Positions 24,994 through 33,299 of a DNA stretch of 64,000 nucleotides are shown here, piece after piece. The translations under genes and the position numbers were made by a program. This stretch comes from Natrinema caseinilyticum. GTDB lineage: Archaea > Halobacteriota > Halobacteria > Halobacteriales > Natrialbaceae. Below the pieces are notes generated by a model, which saw only the letters and a list, made by a program, of their open reading frames with translations, was not told where the DNA came from and searched no databases. Position 1 is the stretch's first letter; the number at the start of each line of letters is the position of its first letter. Location: assembly GCF_024227435.1 (NCBI RefSeq), contig NZ_CP100445.1, positions 1 through 64,000 on the forward strand, given 5' to 3'.

Positions 24994-25254
24994 TGTCTGT
25001 GGATCAGAAGCGAGTACGAACTGTGTGAGACGCCTCACGCGTGTCGACCGCCGCGCGAACGAGACGCCCCCACTTGAGTCCCACTACCTCGAGCGGCACC
25101 GGTCACACAGTGTGTATCGTCCCAAACTGTACACCTCGTACATCTAGATACCGCCGCAACTCGAATAAAGGTGGCGAGCGACGCGTCACGGAGTCGACCG
25201 AACAGTCGACGGAGACCGCGTACTTTGACCCAAACCGACCGACTACCGAAGTCA

Positions 25255-25281
25255 CTCGAGACCGCGGATAGCGGTCTCGAG
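25255..25281. repeat. Perfect 11-base inverted repeat (hairpin)
   Basis: CTCGAGACCGC, loop GGATA, GCGGTCTCGAG. A strong hairpin with 11 uninterrupted pairs in the middle of a gene-free stretch; terminator-like or part of a small RNA, with no T run on either side. Confidence 0.6.
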
Positions 25282-25371
25282 AGGAATCCGGCCCACTCGA
25301 AGGCCGACCCTCACCGATCGGAACGAACGCCGCGCCGGCGTTTCGGCGTTCCGGAGTCACGTGCCCGTGCG
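25255..25371 (-). ncRNA. Candidate small RNA (speculative)
   Basis: A minus-strand TATA-like TGTTTATAGC (25391-25400) would start transcription near 25370, and a perfect hairpin ends at 25255. No coding sequence longer than 23 codons lies between. This is only a promoter-plus-hairpin argument. Confidence 0.2.
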
Positions 25372-25963
25372 AATAGGTCCATCGTTTCTTGCTATAAACA
25401 ATAGATATAAGTCTGCACGAGTCAACAATCAGAACGGACGTGGCTCTCTCCGAGTCACAGGGGGCGTCCGCGCACCTGTTCCGTGTGCGATCGGCAGCCG
25501 ACACGTGGACTCCACGCACCGCGCTTCGAAGCCGCGACCCCGAACAGGTCGACGCGATACCTCTCCCCGGGCGGTCAACGGTATCCCCGCGAGGTGCCGT
25601 CGGATCCGAATTCGAACGCCGAACAGCGACCGCCGTGTTCGGCATACCCGACGGGGTGACTCGAGCGGCGTCCACTCACCGCCGCTCGAGTCGCGGCGGA
25701 CAGTCGGGCCGCCGACGCCGGCCGATCGATCCGCCGTCGTCTCGAACCCATCACCTCGATTGCCCCGTCGGCGTCCGGCCCGCGGTCATGGCTCGAGCGA
25801 GCCGGTTTCCGTTCGAACGGTCGTTTCGCCGGTCGGGTATCGTTCTCTCGATCGGCTATTCCCGGGTGCGCCGGTCGATCCTCGGCGCGCGAATCCGGCC
25901 CGATCCGGTCCGAATTCTCGAGTGAACGACGGTCCGCCGGGAACGGTCGGACGCGGCGTCCGG

Positions 25964-26308
25964 CTATCGACACCCGGAGAACGACTCCTCGTGGCTGTCG
26001 TCCGCGAGCCACGACCGGACCCGATCGACCAGGGCGGCGGCGACGGTCTCTGCGATGCGGTCGGGCGATTCGGAGAGGTCCCAGACGTACTCGCCGCGCC
26101 GTGTGACGGACTCCCATTCGACGTAGTCGTGGCGGTCTAACTCGAGCAGGACCGACTCGAGGGCGGCCTCGTCGAAGCGGTAGCCGAGTGCGTTCTCGAT
26201 CGCCGTGTTCAACTGGGCTGTCGTCGCGAGAGTGCGGTCCTCGCGGTCGTGTTCGGCGAACGGACGCGCGGCGCGTGGGGTCGGCGGTGATGGCGGCCGA
26301 TCGGTCAT
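25964..26308 (-). CDS. Small protein with winged-helix-like segment, unknown
   Basis: 114 residues, not recognised. The segment TTAQLNTAIENALGYRFDEA, then LESVLLELDRHDYVEWESVT and RRGEYVWDLSESPDRIAETV, has the helix-helix-wing pattern of a compact winged helix, but no family could be named. The N terminus is Pro/Arg-rich. Stands alone; no operon partner is evident. Confidence 0.55.
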   Translation of the reverse strand: MTDRPPSPPTPRAARPFAEHDREDRTLATTAQLNTAIENALGYRFDEAALESVLLELDRHDYVEWESVTRRGEYVWDLSESPDRIAETVAAALVDRVRSWLADDSHEESFSGCR

Positions 26309-26514
26309 CGTCGGCCGCCGATTGCGACGGGAATTGCTTTACTCTAACTGACGACTGCGGCGAGGTCGAACGGCGGCGGCGGTGCCGGTGTCTGCCCCCA
26401 TCGCTATCTGGAGACTGTCACCGGGGAGTCCGTCTCGGCGCCCCGAGTGACCGGATACTCCGTGGCGATTTCCGATCTAATTCTCGGATATCGGAGGTTC
26501 GACCGCCCTCCGCG

Positions 26515-27171
26515 CTAGTACTCGCCTGCCGGATCGCTGAGGATGATAACGGCTTCGCCGTCGATGACCGTGTCGCCGTCTCCGCTGACGACCTGCGTGT
26601 GTAGTCGGTACCGACCACCGCCGAGGGATTCGACGATTTCACACGAGGCAGAGACCGTCTCGCCGATCTCGACCGGCCCGGTGAACTCTAGATCCTGCGA
26701 GAGGTAGACCGTCGTGCCGGGAAACCGGGCCAGCGCGGCGCTGATGGTCCCGGCGACGAGCGCTCCGTGGGCAATTCGGCCGCTGAACCGGGTATCTTCG
26801 GCGAATCCGGGCTCGAGGTGAAGCCGGTTGGTATCGCCGGATATCCGCGAGAAAGCGGTGACGTCGGCGTCCGCGATCGGTTTACTAAATCGGACGTAGT
26901 CGCCGACGCCGAGTTCGTCGTACTCGTCAGTCGAACGTTCCATGAGCCAGGCCTCGTCGCCGAAAGCGACCCCGTCGACCGAGTCGGTCGCTGTCGTCGA
27001 CGCTGACTCGGATCGAGACCCATCGCTGGACGAAGGGGAGACTCCCATCGCTGCGAGGAGAGCGTTGTTGGCCTCGACGTAGCTATTCAGGACGTGTTTC
27101 GAGATGCTCGTCCAGTTCGTTGGTGATGATGCGGACTCGACGCGTTCGGAATCGGGGCAGTGACTACTCAT
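26515..27171 (-). CDS. MaoC-family hot-dog dehydratase (PhaJ-like)
   Basis: 218 residues. The C-terminal about 130 residues form a MaoC/(R)-specific enoyl-CoA hydratase domain. It has YVRFSKPIADADVTAFSRIS, the catalytic Asp/His motif SGDTNRLHLEPGFAEDTRFS (D-x-N-x-x-H), GRIAHGALVAGTISAALARF, and PGTTVYLSQDLEFTGPVEIG. The first about 85 residues are an unusual helical, Ser-rich extension (NWTSISKHVLNSYVEANNAL). In haloarchaea such enzymes supply (R)-3-hydroxyacyl-CoA for polyhydroxyalkanoate; that role is inferred, and no PHA synthase lies in the window. Confidence 0.87.
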   Translation of the reverse strand: MSSHCPDSERVESASSPTNWTSISKHVLNSYVEANNALLAAMGVSPSSSDGSRSESASTTATDSVDGVAFGDEAWLMERSTDEYDELGVGDYVRFSKPIADADVTAFSRISGDTNRLHLEPGFAEDTRFSGRIAHGALVAGTISAALARFPGTTVYLSQDLEFTGPVEIGETVSASCEIVESLGGGRYRLHTQVVSGDGDTVIDGEAVIILSDPAGEY

Positions 27172-27375
27172 TGTGCTGTGGCGAGCGCTGTCGTTCTGGG
27201 GACGCTTCCGTGTCGACTACGACAGCCAGCGCCTTTGTCGTATCCCCAAATCATATGGGGAACTGACACATACGGCGGCCCCTCCGAGCCCCGGCCGTGA
27301 GTCGCGACCGCTCGTTCGTCTGCGTCTCGCGTGAGGGCTGGTGCACGACGCGGTCGGAAGGGCCCTCGAGCCGAC

Positions 27376-28203
27376 CTACGCTGCGGAGTGGTCGTCGAGA
27401 AAGTCGGCCGCCGCCGCGTTGAACGCGCCCGGACGATCCTGATTGACGAGGTGACCGGACTCGGTGAGTTCGAGTCGGTCGCCGTCGGCGACGGACGAGA
27501 CGATCTGACGGCCCTGTCGTTTGACCAGCGGGGCTTCCTGTTCGCCGTGGACGACGAGCGTGGGCGTTTCGACGCCCGTCAGCTCGGGTGGGTCGTACCG
27601 GTACAGGGCGTCGAAGATCTTTCGGAATTCGGCCGACGAAATGTCGCCCACGTCGGCGATCGCCTCGGCTCTGATATCGGGGTCGACGGACAGCCACCGC
27701 TCGCCGGTCGCCGCCTGGATCGAGTACAGCATCGATTGGAACGTCCCCGTCGTTCCCGACAGCGATAAGGACGTGGTCAGCGCCGGTAGCGGTGTCCAGA
27801 GGTGCTTCAGACCACTCGGTAACTCGACCGGCGGCATCGACCGAACCGCCCCGCCCAGGATCGCTGCCGCGGCACTCGCAGGGTGGCGATCCAGAAACTC
27901 CTGGATGACCATCGATCCGAGCGAGAGCCCGCAGAGAATCGGCCGCTCGATCTCGAGTCGGGAGAGCAGCGCCTCGAGATCGTCAGTGAAGAGTTCGATC
28001 GAGTAGCGGTCGGGCGCCGTCGCACCGGTGTTTCCGTGACCGCGAACGTCGAGGGTGACGACCTGATACTCGTCCGCGAAGTGGTCGACCTGGGGGGCCC
28101 AGGCTTCACCGTTCATCCAGCCACCGTGGACGAACACCAGCGGCGGGCCATCACCGATGGTCCGGTACCAGATCGTGCCGTCCTCGAGCGCGAGTTCTGC
28201 CAT
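27376..28203 (-). CDS. Alpha/beta-fold hydrolase
   Basis: 275 residues. Alpha/beta hydrolase core: oxyanion-hole strand PPLVFVHGGWMNG, VVTLDVRGHGNTGAT, nucleophile elbow GLSLGS (Ser at about 94), acid region PTLVVHGEQEAPLV and catalytic His in LTESGHLVNQDRP. Similar to 3-oxoadipate enol-lactonase/carboxylesterase-type hydrolases; the substrate cannot be assigned. Same strand as the MaoC gene, about 200 bases upstream of it, so a shared transcript is possible. Confidence 0.88.
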   Translation of the reverse strand: MAELALEDGTIWYRTIGDGPPLVFVHGGWMNGEAWAPQVDHFADEYQVVTLDVRGHGNTGATAPDRYSIELFTDDLEALLSRLEIERPILCGLSLGSMVIQEFLDRHPASAAAAILGGAVRSMPPVELPSGLKHLWTPLPALTTSLSLSGTTGTFQSMLYSIQAATGERWLSVDPDIRAEAIADVGDISSAEFRKIFDALYRYDPPELTGVETPTLVVHGEQEAPLVKRQGRQIVSSVADGDRLELTESGHLVNQDRPGAFNAAAADFLDDHSAA

Positions 28204-28319
28204 AGCAGCATTCAGGTTCGCCCGCTATTAGATCGGTTGGTTGCGTCTGCACGACGTGCGAACGTGACCGTCACGTTTCCGGCCGGACTGGGCCTCCCTC
28301 GCGGGGCAGCGTTCGGGTT

Positions 28320-29909
28320 TCAGCGTTCGTGTCCCGCATCGTCCTCGAGCCAGCGGTCCCAGAACGAATCGAACTCGGATTCGGATTCCGTGAGCCGGTC
28401 CCAGTCGGCGAGGCCGCGCTCCTCGCGGGTTCCCGGCACGGTGTTGTCGAGAAACAGTGCAACGAGGCCGCCGACCGCCATTCCGGTCGAGCCGATGATG
28501 TAGACGGTGTCGACGACGGCCTGTGCAGCGGCCTCGATCGGGACCGCGACGGCCGACCCGCCGATGCCGGTCGCGGTCACCACGGCGGCGACCGTTCCCT
28601 CGAGGCCGACGGCCCCGCGAAACGCGATCGTGCTCTCGAAGTTGCCCATGTACGCGGGTATCGCCAGCCCGACGAAGAGGGCGAAACCGATGATGAACGT
28701 GTTTCGCGAGGAGTCGAGATCGACGTGACGGAGGTTCGAGATCCCGACGGCGACGATCTGGCCGAACATGGCGATGAAGAGGCCGCCGACGATCGGATCT
28801 GGAATCGTCGCGATCAACTGCCCGAAGTACCCCACGAAGCCGACGACGATCATGACGGCGGCCCCGAGCTGAACGACGTATCTCGAGGCGACGCCGGTCA
28901 GCCCGATCGCGCCGATGTTCTCGGAGTACGACGTCGAACCGCCGGTGCCCATAATACCCGAGAAGACGTTCATCAGTCCCTCCATCCCGATCCCGTGGTT
29001 GATCCGTTTCTCGCTCGGGGCGCCCGACCCGGAGAGGTTCGCCACCGCGTAGTAGTCGCCGATGCTCTCGACGATCGAAGCGAGGACGCCGGCGAACATC
29101 CCGATGACGAACGCCGTCGTGAACTGCGGGGTGCCCCACTGAAGCGGGTAGATCGGCAGGAGCAGCCTGGCGTCCGCGACCTGCCCGAGCGGCACGTGCC
29201 CGGGGTGGCCGACGCCGATGACGCCGAACGCGGAGGCGGCCGCGGCGACGACCCAGGCGATCACGAGCGCCAGAATGACCGGGTAGAGTCTGAACGCCTT
29301 GTGTCTGACCTCGAGATACTGCGAGAACAGGATAATGAGCCCGAGCGTGAGGCCGAGCAGCGGCCAGCTCTGGTTCGCCGTGGTTATCTGGGGCGCGTCG
29401 AACAGCGCCAGGCCGATCAGCGCGATGGTCGGCGCGACGACGACCGGCGAGAGGAATCGGCGGAGTTTCCCGACCAGTCCGAAGTATCCCATCGCGACTT
29501 CGACAGTTGCGGCGACGATGATCGCACCCTGGAGCTGTAGCAGTGCGGCTTCCCAGGTCGGTTGGCCCTGGACGCCCCCCGCCGTGACGACGCCGACGAT
29601 AGCCAGTGCGGGTGCGAGCATCGAGAACGGCGCCCCCTGGACGATCGGATATCGGTTGCCGACCGTCGTCTGTGCGAGGGTCGCGATCCCCGAGACGACG
29701 AAGAAGGTGCCGACGAATCGGGCCGTCACGTTCGAGGGCATCCCCATCGCCCCCGCGAGAATCAACGGCACTGCGATATTGGCACCCACCATCGTCAGAT
29801 AGTGCTGGATTCCCAGCACGATCGATTCGGCGAGCGGCGGTCGCTCGTCGATCCCGTACTCGATATCGTCCCCGGCCGTCCTCTCGACCGCCGATTGCTC
29901 CCCCGTCAT
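28320..29909 (-). CDS. NCS2 family nucleobase (xanthine/uracil) permease
   Basis: 529-residue nucleobase:cation symporter of the NCS2/UraA-UapA family, with about 12-14 membrane helices. Family marks include GIQHYLTMVGANIAVPLILA (N-terminal QH motif), YPIVQGAPFSMLAPALAI, the region EKRINHGIGMEGLMNVFSGI (charged NAT-signature area), and GTGGSTSYSENIGAIGLTGV. Substrate (xanthine, urate or uracil) is not certain. Monocistronic. Confidence 0.92.
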   Translation of the reverse strand: MTGEQSAVERTAGDDIEYGIDERPPLAESIVLGIQHYLTMVGANIAVPLILAGAMGMPSNVTARFVGTFFVVSGIATLAQTTVGNRYPIVQGAPFSMLAPALAIVGVVTAGGVQGQPTWEAALLQLQGAIIVAATVEVAMGYFGLVGKLRRFLSPVVVAPTIALIGLALFDAPQITTANQSWPLLGLTLGLIILFSQYLEVRHKAFRLYPVILALVIAWVVAAAASAFGVIGVGHPGHVPLGQVADARLLLPIYPLQWGTPQFTTAFVIGMFAGVLASIVESIGDYYAVANLSGSGAPSEKRINHGIGMEGLMNVFSGIMGTGGSTSYSENIGAIGLTGVASRYVVQLGAAVMIVVGFVGYFGQLIATIPDPIVGGLFIAMFGQIVAVGISNLRHVDLDSSRNTFIIGFALFVGLAIPAYMGNFESTIAFRGAVGLEGTVAAVVTATGIGGSAVAVPIEAAAQAVVDTVYIIGSTGMAVGGLVALFLDNTVPGTREERGLADWDRLTESESEFDSFWDRWLEDDAGHER

Positions 29910-30035
29910 CGATAGTCGCCGACTATCAACCGAGGACGCGCATAGGGCTGTTGATTCGCGACCGTCGTTGGTCCCGGCTCGTGACGGCGTTCGGGCGGTC
30001 CCACGGGACGCGCCGAGGAGGATGCCCGTGCCCGC

Positions 30036-30903
30036 TCAGTACCGATTTCGCTCCGCAGCGTATCCCCGCCGGAGCGTCTTCACGACGTTTGTCACGGCGG
30101 CCGCCTCGGTCGCGCCGAATCCGAGCGCGACCTGCCAGTCCGCCGCGTCGGCAGTCCCGATGTAGTTCCCGAAGGCGACGTCGATCGCCCCCTCGTTGTA
30201 CTCGTCGCTGTCGAGTCGGCCGTCGCCGTGTCGATTGCGCCAGTCCGCGCAGTCGTTCTCGGTCTCCGCGTAGATGTCGTTCCAGGCGCTCTTTCCCGCC
30301 CCGTCCGTTCGACCGATACGCTGTCCGTCGAAGGTCGTCTTCTCGCCCGCCCGATGGCCGACTGCGACGTGCCAGTCGCCGCCTCGAGCCACGACGAGAT
30401 CGTATCCCCCGCGACCGGTGGTCCACGCCTCGTTGCGTCGGTCGTCGATCGCCGGGTTCAGGAGCGTGCAGATCGTCCGCTCGTTGTCGCCGAATTTGTC
30501 GTCGTAATCGTGGCCGTATCCGTCCATCGATCGAGACTGCCGGGACGCCGCTCGCTTTCCGGACCGAGACGTTCCGACCGTTATCGCGTACGTTCGCCGT
30601 GTTTACTTCGCCGTTGTCCCAGACGAACGTGTGGAGGCCCGCGATGCGGAGCGCGTCGTCGAGGCCGCTGATGGCTTCGAAAACGCCACCGGTGTTGCCG
30701 AGGTAGTCTCGATGTTCTCGAGCGGAAATGCGGACGTCGTTCCGTCCCGCTGCCGTAACCGCGTCGCTTTCCGCGTCCCCTTCCGCGGCGGCGTCGGCGC
30801 TCGAGGCCGCCGAAACCGTGTTCGTCCCCGATACCAGCCCGACACCGAGGAGGGCGCGTGCGCTCGCTTTCAGTATCGATCGTCGAGTCGATCCCCGTGA
30901 CAT
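30036..30903 (-). pseudogene. Twin-arginine-secreted protein of unknown function, frameshifted
   Basis: The first part (RRSILKASARALLGVGLVSG Tat signal, then ISAREHRDYLGNTGGVFEAI, NTANVRDNGRNVSVRKASGV) breaks at about 30527, where the frame turns arginine-rich. The natural continuation DGYGHDYDDKFGDNERTICT through NNPA-like NPAIDDRRNEAWTTGRGGYD and ATEAAAVTNVVKTLRRGYAA lies in another frame ending at 30036. The junction GATGGACGGATAC holds a partial GGA repeat. RHGDGRLDSDEYNEGAIDVA resembles an EF-hand-like calcium loop. Joined, it would be about 288 residues and extracellular. A sequencing error is possible. No family recognised. Confidence 0.65.
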
Positions 30904-31033
30904 CGCCGGATGTTACGCGACCCATACTCATAAAATAAATTATATATTTATGGTGGATTTTTGTTGTATTGAAACGTGTGATTGAGGGGCAACACTTCCT
31001 TCGAGGCGAACCGAGACGGGGTCGGTGGCAGCG

Positions 31034-33265
31034 CTAGAACTCCTTCGAATCGGTCGCTGCGCGACCCGCAGCGGACCGGACGGTCTCGGCCGACAACGCG
31101 GAAAGATCGACCAGTTCGCCGTCCGTTTCGCGCGCGATCGTGGCCGAGAGGGTCGCGCGCGTCTCGGCCCCGGCGTCGACGACCAGGACTCGAGCATCCG
31201 TCGTCGCGAGCGCTCGTGCTGCGGTGCGCGTCTCGGCCGTCGGACTGCCCTCGGCGACGTTCGCACGACCGTCGGTCACGAGGACGACGACCGCTGCGTC
31301 GGTGTCGGTCCGTTCGAGGGCCCGTCGCGTGGTCTCGAGACCGGCCGAGAGGGGGGTCCGATCGCCGGACGGGAGGTCCTTGAGGTGGCGAGCGGCGAGG
31401 GAGACGCTATCGGTCGGCGGGAGCAACACCTCGGCGTCCTCGCCGGCGAAGGCGACGAACGCGACCCGATCGCGGTGTTCGTAGCTGTCGCGCAGGAGTT
31501 CGAGGACGACGCCCTTGGCGGTCCGCATCGCCGGTCGCATCGAGGCGCTCGCGTCGACGGCGAAGACGACCGTCACCGACGTTTCGCCCGACCGAACGGA
31601 TCGTCGAAGATCCGCCTCCTCGACCTGCGATTTGCCGCGGCTCGCGGCCGACCGAACCGAGGCTGCGGCGTCGACGGGGCCATCGCCCGACGCGGGTTCG
31701 GTGCGAATTCGAGCGCCACGATTGTCGACGCTCGGGACCGACTTCGCTCTGGATCCCGACGTCGCCCCGGAAGTCGTGCTCTCGGTCCGCGGCGCCTCGA
31801 GATCCGGCGGGGTTGCCTCGCCGATTTCGGCCCGCTGCTTGCCCGGAACGAGCGGCGCGGCGCGTTCGTCCTCGCCGCGGTCGGGCCTCCGTTCGTCCTC
31901 GCCAGGCTCGTCGCCCTGATTCTCGACATCGGTGTCGGCGGTTACCCGATCGGACGAGGCCGGTCGAGAGTCGCCCCCGCGTCGCCCTGGATCGGAGTCG
32001 TCACCGTCAGTGTCGAGGTCACCCGAATCGTCATCATCGCCATCGCCCGTCTCGCTCGAGCGGTCGTCATCGGAACCGTCGGTATCGCTCGAATCGTCAC
32101 GACCGGAACCGTCGGTGTCGTGATCGCTCCCGTCTCGGTCGCGATTATCGCGGTGGTCCGCCTCGCCCGATTCGGCGTCCGATTTCCCGTCGTCCCCGTT
32201 GCTCTCGCCGGGCGCACCGTCGTCCGAGACGTCGTCGAACCTGTCCTCGAGCAACTCGTCTATGTCCGGTTCGTCGTCGAACGGCGCACTTCGGAGTCGG
32301 TGGGGGAGTGCGTACGTCGCGGCCTCGTGGATATCGGATTCGATGACGGTCTCCCGGCCCTCGAGTGCGGCCAGCGTCATCGCGGTTCGAGCCGTGGCGA
32401 CGTCACCGCGATGGCCGTCGACACCGGCCTCGAGACAGAGGGTGGCGATTTGGGCTTTGAACTCGGTCGGAAGATCCACGCCGGGGAGTCGGTCTCGGGC
32501 GGCGGCCAGATCGGTGCGAAGCGCCGCGACGTCGTCGGCGTACACCGTCTCGAGCGCGGTGTCGCCGCTGTCGTCGTCCCCGAGTGCTCTGTCGATTATT
32601 TCGACGCGGTCGTCGACGTCCCGACAGCCCTCGACGGTGGCTTGCAAGGCAAAGCGATCGCGGAGCTGGGGTCGCAACTCTCCTTCTTCGGGATTCATCG
32701 TGCCGATCAGGGTAAAATTCGCGGGATGAGTGACGCTGATACCATCGCGTTCGACGGTGTTGATGCCGCTCGCCGCCGCGTCCAGGATCACGTCGACGAG
32801 GTGATCGTCCAGCAGGTTGATCTCGTCGACGTAGAGAACGGCGCGATTCGCTCGGGCCAGCAAGCCGGGATCGAAGTCGGCCTCGCCCGCGAGTGCGTCC
32901 TCGACGGAGAGGGTACCGACGACGCGGTCCCGCGTCGCACCGAGGGGAAACGTGACGAGCGGGACCGGCCGACTCTCGACCGGGAGGTCGTCGGGATCAC
33001 GCCCGCGACACGCTTCGCACTGCACCCCGTGGTCGTCCGGCGAACACCCGTACGGACAGTCCGCGACGACACGCTGCTCCGGGAGGAGTTCGACGAGCGC
33101 CCGAACGGCGGTCGACTTCGCGGTTCCTTTCTCTCCGACGATGAGCGCCCCGTCGAGACCGTCGTTCGCAGCGACGGTAAGCAACACGCGTTTCAGGTCC
33201 TCCTGTCCGACGATCGCCGGAAACGGGAGTGACGATAGCTTTTTGCCCTCGGCGTATGCAACCAT
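31034..33265 (-). CDS. Magnesium/cobalt chelatase ATPase, ChlI-ChlD fusion with VWA domain
   Basis: 743 residues. The N-terminal AAA+ ATPase is ChlI/BchI-like: AIVGQEDLKRVLLTVA, Walker A GEKGTAKS at about 46-53, Cys cluster CPYGC...CEAC, Walker B VLYVDEINLLDD, FTLIGTMNPEEGELRPQLRD. A long Asp/Glu/Ser-rich linker (about 345-540) follows, then a ChlD-type von Willebrand A domain with MIDAS motif FAVDASASMRPAM. It powers metal insertion by CobN, which is divergently encoded 34 bases away. ATG 33265 is chosen over TTG/ATG further up because these would lie in the shared promoter. Confidence 0.93.
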   Translation of the reverse strand: MVAYAEGKKLSSLPFPAIVGQEDLKRVLLTVAANDGLDGALIVGEKGTAKSTAVRALVELLPEQRVVADCPYGCSPDDHGVQCEACRGRDPDDLPVESRPVPLVTFPLGATRDRVVGTLSVEDALAGEADFDPGLLARANRAVLYVDEINLLDDHLVDVILDAAASGINTVERDGISVTHPANFTLIGTMNPEEGELRPQLRDRFALQATVEGCRDVDDRVEIIDRALGDDDSGDTALETVYADDVAALRTDLAAARDRLPGVDLPTEFKAQIATLCLEAGVDGHRGDVATARTAMTLAALEGRETVIESDIHEAATYALPHRLRSAPFDDEPDIDELLEDRFDDVSDDGAPGESNGDDGKSDAESGEADHRDNRDRDGSDHDTDGSGRDDSSDTDGSDDDRSSETGDGDDDDSGDLDTDGDDSDPGRRGGDSRPASSDRVTADTDVENQGDEPGEDERRPDRGEDERAAPLVPGKQRAEIGEATPPDLEAPRTESTTSGATSGSRAKSVPSVDNRGARIRTEPASGDGPVDAAASVRSAASRGKSQVEEADLRRSVRSGETSVTVVFAVDASASMRPAMRTAKGVVLELLRDSYEHRDRVAFVAFAGEDAEVLLPPTDSVSLAARHLKDLPSGDRTPLSAGLETTRRALERTDTDAAVVVLVTDGRANVAEGSPTAETRTAARALATTDARVLVVDAGAETRATLSATIARETDGELVDLSALSAETVRSAAGRAATDSKEF

Positions 33266-33299
33266 ATTTGCGTTAATACAATAGAGGTTTAAAAACGCG
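33266..33299. promoter_or_regulatory. Compact divergent promoter, chelatase gene / cobN
   Basis: Only 34 bases separate the two start codons. TTAATACAA (33273-33281) sits at -27 to -19 of cobN. On the minus strand TTTTTAAACC (33286-33295) sits about 25 bases before the chelatase start. Each TATA box therefore lies next to the other gene's start, both transcripts must be leaderless or nearly so, and any regulator here would affect both. Confidence 0.65.

Larger units (their letters stand above)
24994..25963. other. Gene-poor region of about 1 kb
   Basis: No credible protein gene on either strand; the long open frames here have arginine-rich, non-halophilic composition typical of GC-rich shadow frames. 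It contains a perfect hairpin (25255-25281) and an AT-rich patch with TATA-like sequences (25386-25412). Confidence 0.45.

Noticed and set aside
25103-25675. 190-codon open frame on the minus strand in the 25 kb gene desert
   Set aside because: Arginine- and serine-rich, not acidic, no domain and no promoter at its start; GC-rich DNA gives such frames by chance.
29926-30903. A 325-residue Tat protein as one uninterrupted gene
   Set aside because: After about residue 125 the frame turns arginine-rich, while the natural continuation is in another frame; treated as frameshifted.
31025-33232. 735-codon open frame opposite the ChlID gene
   Set aside because: Antisense shadow; the minus strand carries complete AAA+ and VWA motifs.
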